NCBI GenBank assembly: GCA_902800925.1
Contig: CADCGD010000017.1
Span: 1 to 37,615, forward strand
DNA from: an uncultured Bacteroidales bacterium
GTDB taxonomy: Bacteria; Bacteroidota; Bacteroidia; Bacteroidales; Bacteroidaceae
Direction: 5' to 3'
DNA: 37,615 nt
Below are positions 35,075 to 37,615 of the stretch, in pieces (position 1 is the first letter of the stretch; every line of letters starts with the position of its first letter). Under the pieces are notes generated by a model. The model worked only from the letters and a program-made list of their open reading frames with translations. It was not told the origin of the DNA and ran no database searches. Both the position numbers and the translations under genes were made by a program.

Positions 35075-35986
35075 CTCTGGATTATATCCAAAGCTATCTA
35101 ATTCGCGCTGACTGCTGCGCCAGTCCTTGTCGACCTTGACAAAGGTCTCCAAGAAGATGGGCTTTCCAAAGAATTTCTCCAGTGCCTTGCGGGCTTCTGT
35201 CGATACTTTCTTCAGCGCAACACCCTGATGCCCGATAATGATACCTTTCTGCGAGTCGCGCTCCACATAGATGATGGCATTGATATGGATATTCTTCTCG
35301 GTCTCCTTAAAACGCTCTACACGCACCTCTACCGAATAGGGTATCTCCTTGTCGTAGTACAACAGTATCTTCTCGCGAATAATCTCCGACACAAAGAAAC
35401 GCGCTGGCTTGTCTGTCAACTGGTCCTTGTCAAAGAAGGGCGGCGAGTCTGGCAACAACTCTTTGATACGCTTCAGCAACATATCGATGCCAAACTTATT
35501 CTTGGCCGAGATAGGCAGAATCTCTGCATTGGGCAGCAATGTGTGCCACTTCTCAACAATGCCAGCCAGTTTTGCCTGGCTACTCCCCTCGCCTTTTGGA
35601 GAGGGGGCGGGGGTGAGGCTATCTATCTTATTGATGAGCAGAAGCACAGGAATTGTCATTTTCTGCACCTTTTCCAGAAAGTCCATATTCTTCTCGGGAG
35701 TCTCTACGACATCCGTGACGTAGAGCAACACATCAGCATCCTGAAGGGCCGACTCAGAGAAAGCCAGCATCGACTCCTGCAACTTGTAGTTGGGCTTCAA
35801 CACACCAGGTGTGTCGGAGAACACGATCTGCATATCGTCGGTATTGACGATACCCATGATACGATGACGCGTCGTCTGCGCCTTGAACGTTGCAATCGAA
35901 ATACGCTCACCAACCAACTGGTTCATGAGCGTACTTTTACCTACATTGGGATTTCCAACGATATTTACAAATCCTGCTTTATGCAT
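35072..35986 (-). CDS. era: GTPase Era, with an extra in-frame loop
   Basis: The 304 residues begin with the GTPase domain (GNPNVGKS at 11-18, DTPG at 58-61, NKID at 119-122). The C-terminal KH domain has GIIIGHQGVALKK near 249. Era acts in 16S rRNA maturation and 30S assembly. Directly after NKID, residues 123-136 (S-L-T-P-A-P-S-P-K-G-E-G-S-S) form an insertion that I recall as absent from relatives. It is encoded by a GC-rich element. The rest is intact, so the protein is probably functional. The start is embedded in a heptad array. Confidence 0.95.
   Translation of the reverse strand: MHKAGFVNIVGNPNVGKSTLMNQLVGERISIATFKAQTTRHRIMGIVNTDDMQIVFSDTPGVLKPNYKLQESMLAFSESALQDADVLLYVTDVVETPEKNMDFLEKVQKMTIPVLLLINKIDSLTPAPSPKGEGSSQAKLAGIVEKWHTLLPNAEILPISAKNKFGIDMLLKRIKELLPDSPPFFDKDQLTDKPARFFVSEIIREKILLYYDKEIPYSVEVRVERFKETEKNIHINAIIYVERDSQKGIIIGHQGVALKKVSTEARKALEKFFGKPIFLETFVKVDKDWRSSQRELDSFGYNPE
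35582..35620 (-). repeat. GC-rich element inserted in frame in era
   Basis: About 39 bases encode the loop after the NKID motif, with strong C-runs in the sense direction (CACCCCCGCCCCC) unlike the surrounding gene. The inverted arms CCCCTC and GAGGGG suggest a hairpin. The encoded LTPAPSPKGEG motif resembles a short interspersed repeat I recall from several bacterial genomes. Its copies elsewhere in this genome cannot be checked here. Confidence 0.65.
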
Positions 35987-36019
35987 GAATTATGAATTAT
36001 GCATTGTAAATTATGCATT
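35985..36019 (-). repeat. Heptad array from the fabH stop to the era start
   Basis: Five 7-base units in phase on the plus strand, consensus ATGMATT (ATGAATT twice, ATGCATT twice, GTAAATT once). The array contains the last two codons and stop of fabH (stop 36013-36011) and runs into the era start codon (35986-35984). In the sense direction the units give TAA about every 7 bases. Confidence 0.8.
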
Positions 36020-37015
36020 GCCATCATACGCCCACTTATAGTAGGATGCTCCATGAACGAAACCAGCACCGAAAGCAGTGAATATCATGTTGTCACCTTT
36101 CTTCAGCAGATGTTCGTTTTCCCAGAGTGCCAAGGGAATAGTGGCGGCAGAGGTATTTCCAAAATGCTCGATATTGACCATTACCTGTTCCATCGGCAGT
36201 TCCAAGCGCTTGGCAACAGCCTCAATGATACGCATATTCGCCTGATGGGGTACCACCCATGCGATATTATCCTTGTTCAGGTTGTTACGCTCAGCTATCA
36301 GAGCACAGTCGTCACTCATGTTGGTCACCGCATAGCGGAACACAGTGCGACCCTCTTGATAGAGGTAGTGCAAGCGGTGGTCTACCGTGAAGTGGCTGGG
36401 AGGACAGACAGAACCACCGGCCTTCAGATGCAGGAAGGGCAAGCCCTTGCCGTCTGCACGGAAGTAGGAGTCCATCACACCGATATTCTCTTCTTCAGTA
36501 GCCTCCAACAAAACTGCAGCAGCACCGTCACCAAACAATGGACAGGTGGCACGGTCTTTGTAGTCGGTCACTGACGACATCTTGTCGGCACCAATCACGA
36601 TAATTTTCTTGTAACGGCCACTCTGAACCATTGCTCCTGCAACATCAAGGGCATAGAGGAAACCACAGCAAGCACCCCAGAAGTCGAATGCGAAAGCATT
36701 CTTCAGTCCAAGTTTGCCCAGCACGATGCTGGCCGTGGAGGGGAACTTATAATCGGCCGTCGAAGTGGCAACAATGACAGCGTCGATAGTGTCTGGATCA
36801 GCGCCGGTCTTCTGCATCAACTGCTTAGCAGCCTTACGGGCCATATAGCTGGTACCAAGACCCTCCTCAGCGAGGATGCGGCGTTCCTTTATACCTACGC
36901 GCGTCATAATCCACTCGTCATTGGTGTCTACCATGCGCGACAATTCCTCATTGTTGAGGACATAGTCAGGCACGTAGCCACCAATACCGGTGATTATCGC
37001 ATTGATTCTACTCAT
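36011..37015 (-). CDS. fabH: 3-oxoacyl-ACP synthase III
   Basis: This 334-residue thiolase-fold enzyme has its catalytic residues in place: C116 in [12 protein letters not shown]257 in PHQANMRI and N287 in HFGNTSA. It condenses acetyl-CoA (or branched starters) with malonyl-ACP to begin fatty acid synthesis. Its ATG overlaps the rpmF stop by one base (TAATG), so coupling is likely. The plsX gene that lies between rpmF and fabH in many bacteria is absent here. Confidence 0.96.
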   Translation of the reverse strand: MSRINAIITGIGGYVPDYVLNNEELSRMVDTNDEWIMTRVGIKERRILAEEGLGTSYMARKAAKQLMQKTGADPDTIDAVIVATSTADYKFPSTASIVLGKLGLKNAFAFDFWGACCGFLYALDVAGAMVQSGRYKKIIVIGADKMSSVTDYKDRATCPLFGDGAAAVLLEATEEENIGVMDSYFRADGKGLPFLHLKAGGSVCPPSHFTVDHRLHYLYQEGRTVFRYAVTNMSDDCALIAERNNLNKDNIAWVVPHQANMRIIEAVAKRLELPMEQVMVNIEHFGNTSAATIPLALWENEHLLKKGDNMIFTAFGAGFVHGASYYKWAYDGNA

Positions 37016-37203
37016 TACTCAGCAGCTTCGTCCATTACAATAGCGATCTTGCCACGATAGTAGCCACAAGTGGGGCATACAGTGTGGTAGATGTGGTAAG
37101 CACCACAGTTGGGGCATACTGCCAATGTGGGAGCTACTGCCTTGTCATGGGTACGACGCTTTGCGGTACGAGTGTTTGATTGTCTTCTTTTAGGATGTGC
37201 CAT
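37015..37203 (-). CDS. rpmF: 50S ribosomal protein L32
   Basis: This 62-residue basic protein begins [20 protein letters not shown]. It carries the zinc-ribbon pairs CPNC and CPTC at about 30-33 and 43-46, then an acidic end. It is a component of the large ribosomal subunit. It lies between DUF177 and fabH, the usual placement. Confidence 0.97.
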   Translation of the reverse strand: MAHPKRRQSNTRTAKRRTHDKAVAPTLAVCPNCGAYHIYHTVCPTCGYYRGKIAIVMDEAAE

Positions 37204-37210
37204 AATTCTA

Positions 37211-37245
37211 TTAACTTTTAATGTTTAATCTTTAATATTTAATTT
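37211..37245 (-). repeat. Heptad array encoding the end of DUF177, before rpmF
   Basis: Five 7-base units in phase on the plus strand, consensus TTAATNT (TTAATGT, TTAATCT, TTAATAT). Three units lie inside the DUF177 gene and encode its last residues (about LNIKD) and stop. The array ends 7 bases before the rpmF start. In the sense direction each unit carries TAA, covering all frames. Confidence 0.85.
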
Positions 37246-37615
37246 ACTCAGTGCTTCCCAGCGTGGGTCTATCGGTGCCTCTGCCTCCTCTTCGCCGCTT
37301 CGGACAGCGCCGCTCAACTCATTGAGTTTCTGCGTCATCGCACTATTGCATTTTCCAGGTGCATGAACGTGCTTGATGGGTATGGCCAGCATCGTAAACT
37401 CGTAGATGAACCACGACAGGTCGAGGATTCCTTCGTCCTCGTCAATTGTCACGGTATCATCGTCATCGCTGTATGTGTTGCCCAACTTAACGACCAAATG
37501 GTTATCTGCAACTATTGGCTGCTCCATGTCGTCAAGACAACGGTCGCAACTGACAGTCACAACACCCTCGGTATGGAACTGGAAGTCGAAAAAGCCGGTC
37601 ATCTTGCGTATAGAC
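37225..37615 (-). CDS. DUF177 (YceD-like) protein, 5' end outside the window
   Basis: The reading frame is open to the window edge; the ATG at 37602 is probably internal, because the family has about 40 further N-terminal residues. Visible features are CDRC in VSCDRCLDDM, an acidic stretch (SDDDDTVTIDEDEG) and HAPGKCN, all as in DUF177. It is linked to 23S rRNA handling or L32 in other bacteria, and sits directly upstream of rpmF as usual. The last residues are encoded by a heptad array. Confidence 0.87.
   Translation of the reverse strand, partial: SIRKMTGFFDFQFHTEGVVTVSCDRCLDDMEQPIVADNHLVVKLGNTYSDDDDTVTIDEDEGILDLSWFIYEFTMLAIPIKHVHAPGKCNSAMTQKLNELSGAVRSGEEEAEAPIDPRWEALSKLNIKD

Overview
The window looks like chromosome from a Bacteroidales bacterium, most likely a Prevotella-like member of the Prevotellaceae. 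The support is the 5' part of a 16S rRNA gene of that type at the left edge, several promoters of the Bacteroidetes form (TTTG or TTG, about 20 bases, TAnnTTTG), mostly weak Shine-Dalgarno sites, and a typical DUF177-rpmF-fabH-era-der block. It is mainly core genome. I see no phage, insertion sequence, CRISPR array or tRNA gene.

Layout, left to right. (1) 1-740: 16S rRNA 5' end on the minus strand, its leader and promoter, and a terminator that separates it from the next gene. (2) 741-1466: a Bax-inhibitor-1-like membrane protein. (3) 1560-9036: a lactate-utilisation locus, with a divergent FAD/Fe-S D-lactate dehydrogenase facing lctP-lutABC. (4) 9048-16327, minus strand: a long operon reading MATE exporter, cytidylate-kinase-like protein, YfcE-like phosphoesterase, then dTDP-glucose 4,6-dehydratase, purT, sugar 3,4-ketoisomerase, a FemAB/GNAT-like acyltransferase and a sugar aminotransferase. 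The sugar genes form a set for a dTDP-3-amino-3,6-dideoxyhexose. (5) 16441-19316: a secreted S8 protease followed by xseA and xseB. (6) 19293-22239, minus strand: an outer-membrane barrel protein and a double GH43 protein. (7) 22385-30531, plus strand: ilvE, trmB, mrp, a GH28 polygalacturonase, a secreted unknown, PBP4, mutY and purN. (8) 30579-37615, minus strand: DUF177, rpmF, fabH, era, der, a small lipoprotein and alaS.

The most unusual feature is not a gene. Eight short gaps between co-directional genes are filled with tandem arrays of degenerate 7- or 8-base units. The unit sequence differs from gap to gap but the period is kept. Seven of the eight arrays reach back over the stop codon of the upstream gene, and most end within 0-14 bases of the next start. 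In seven of the eight the unit carries a stop triplet on the sense strand. Because 7 and 8 are not multiples of 3, the array then places stops in all reading frames. A ninth array lies inside the xseA coding region, in an orientation that contains no stops. A different GC-rich interspersed-type element has been accepted in frame into era. I regard these arrays as the best candidate for something undescribed here; their function is inference.
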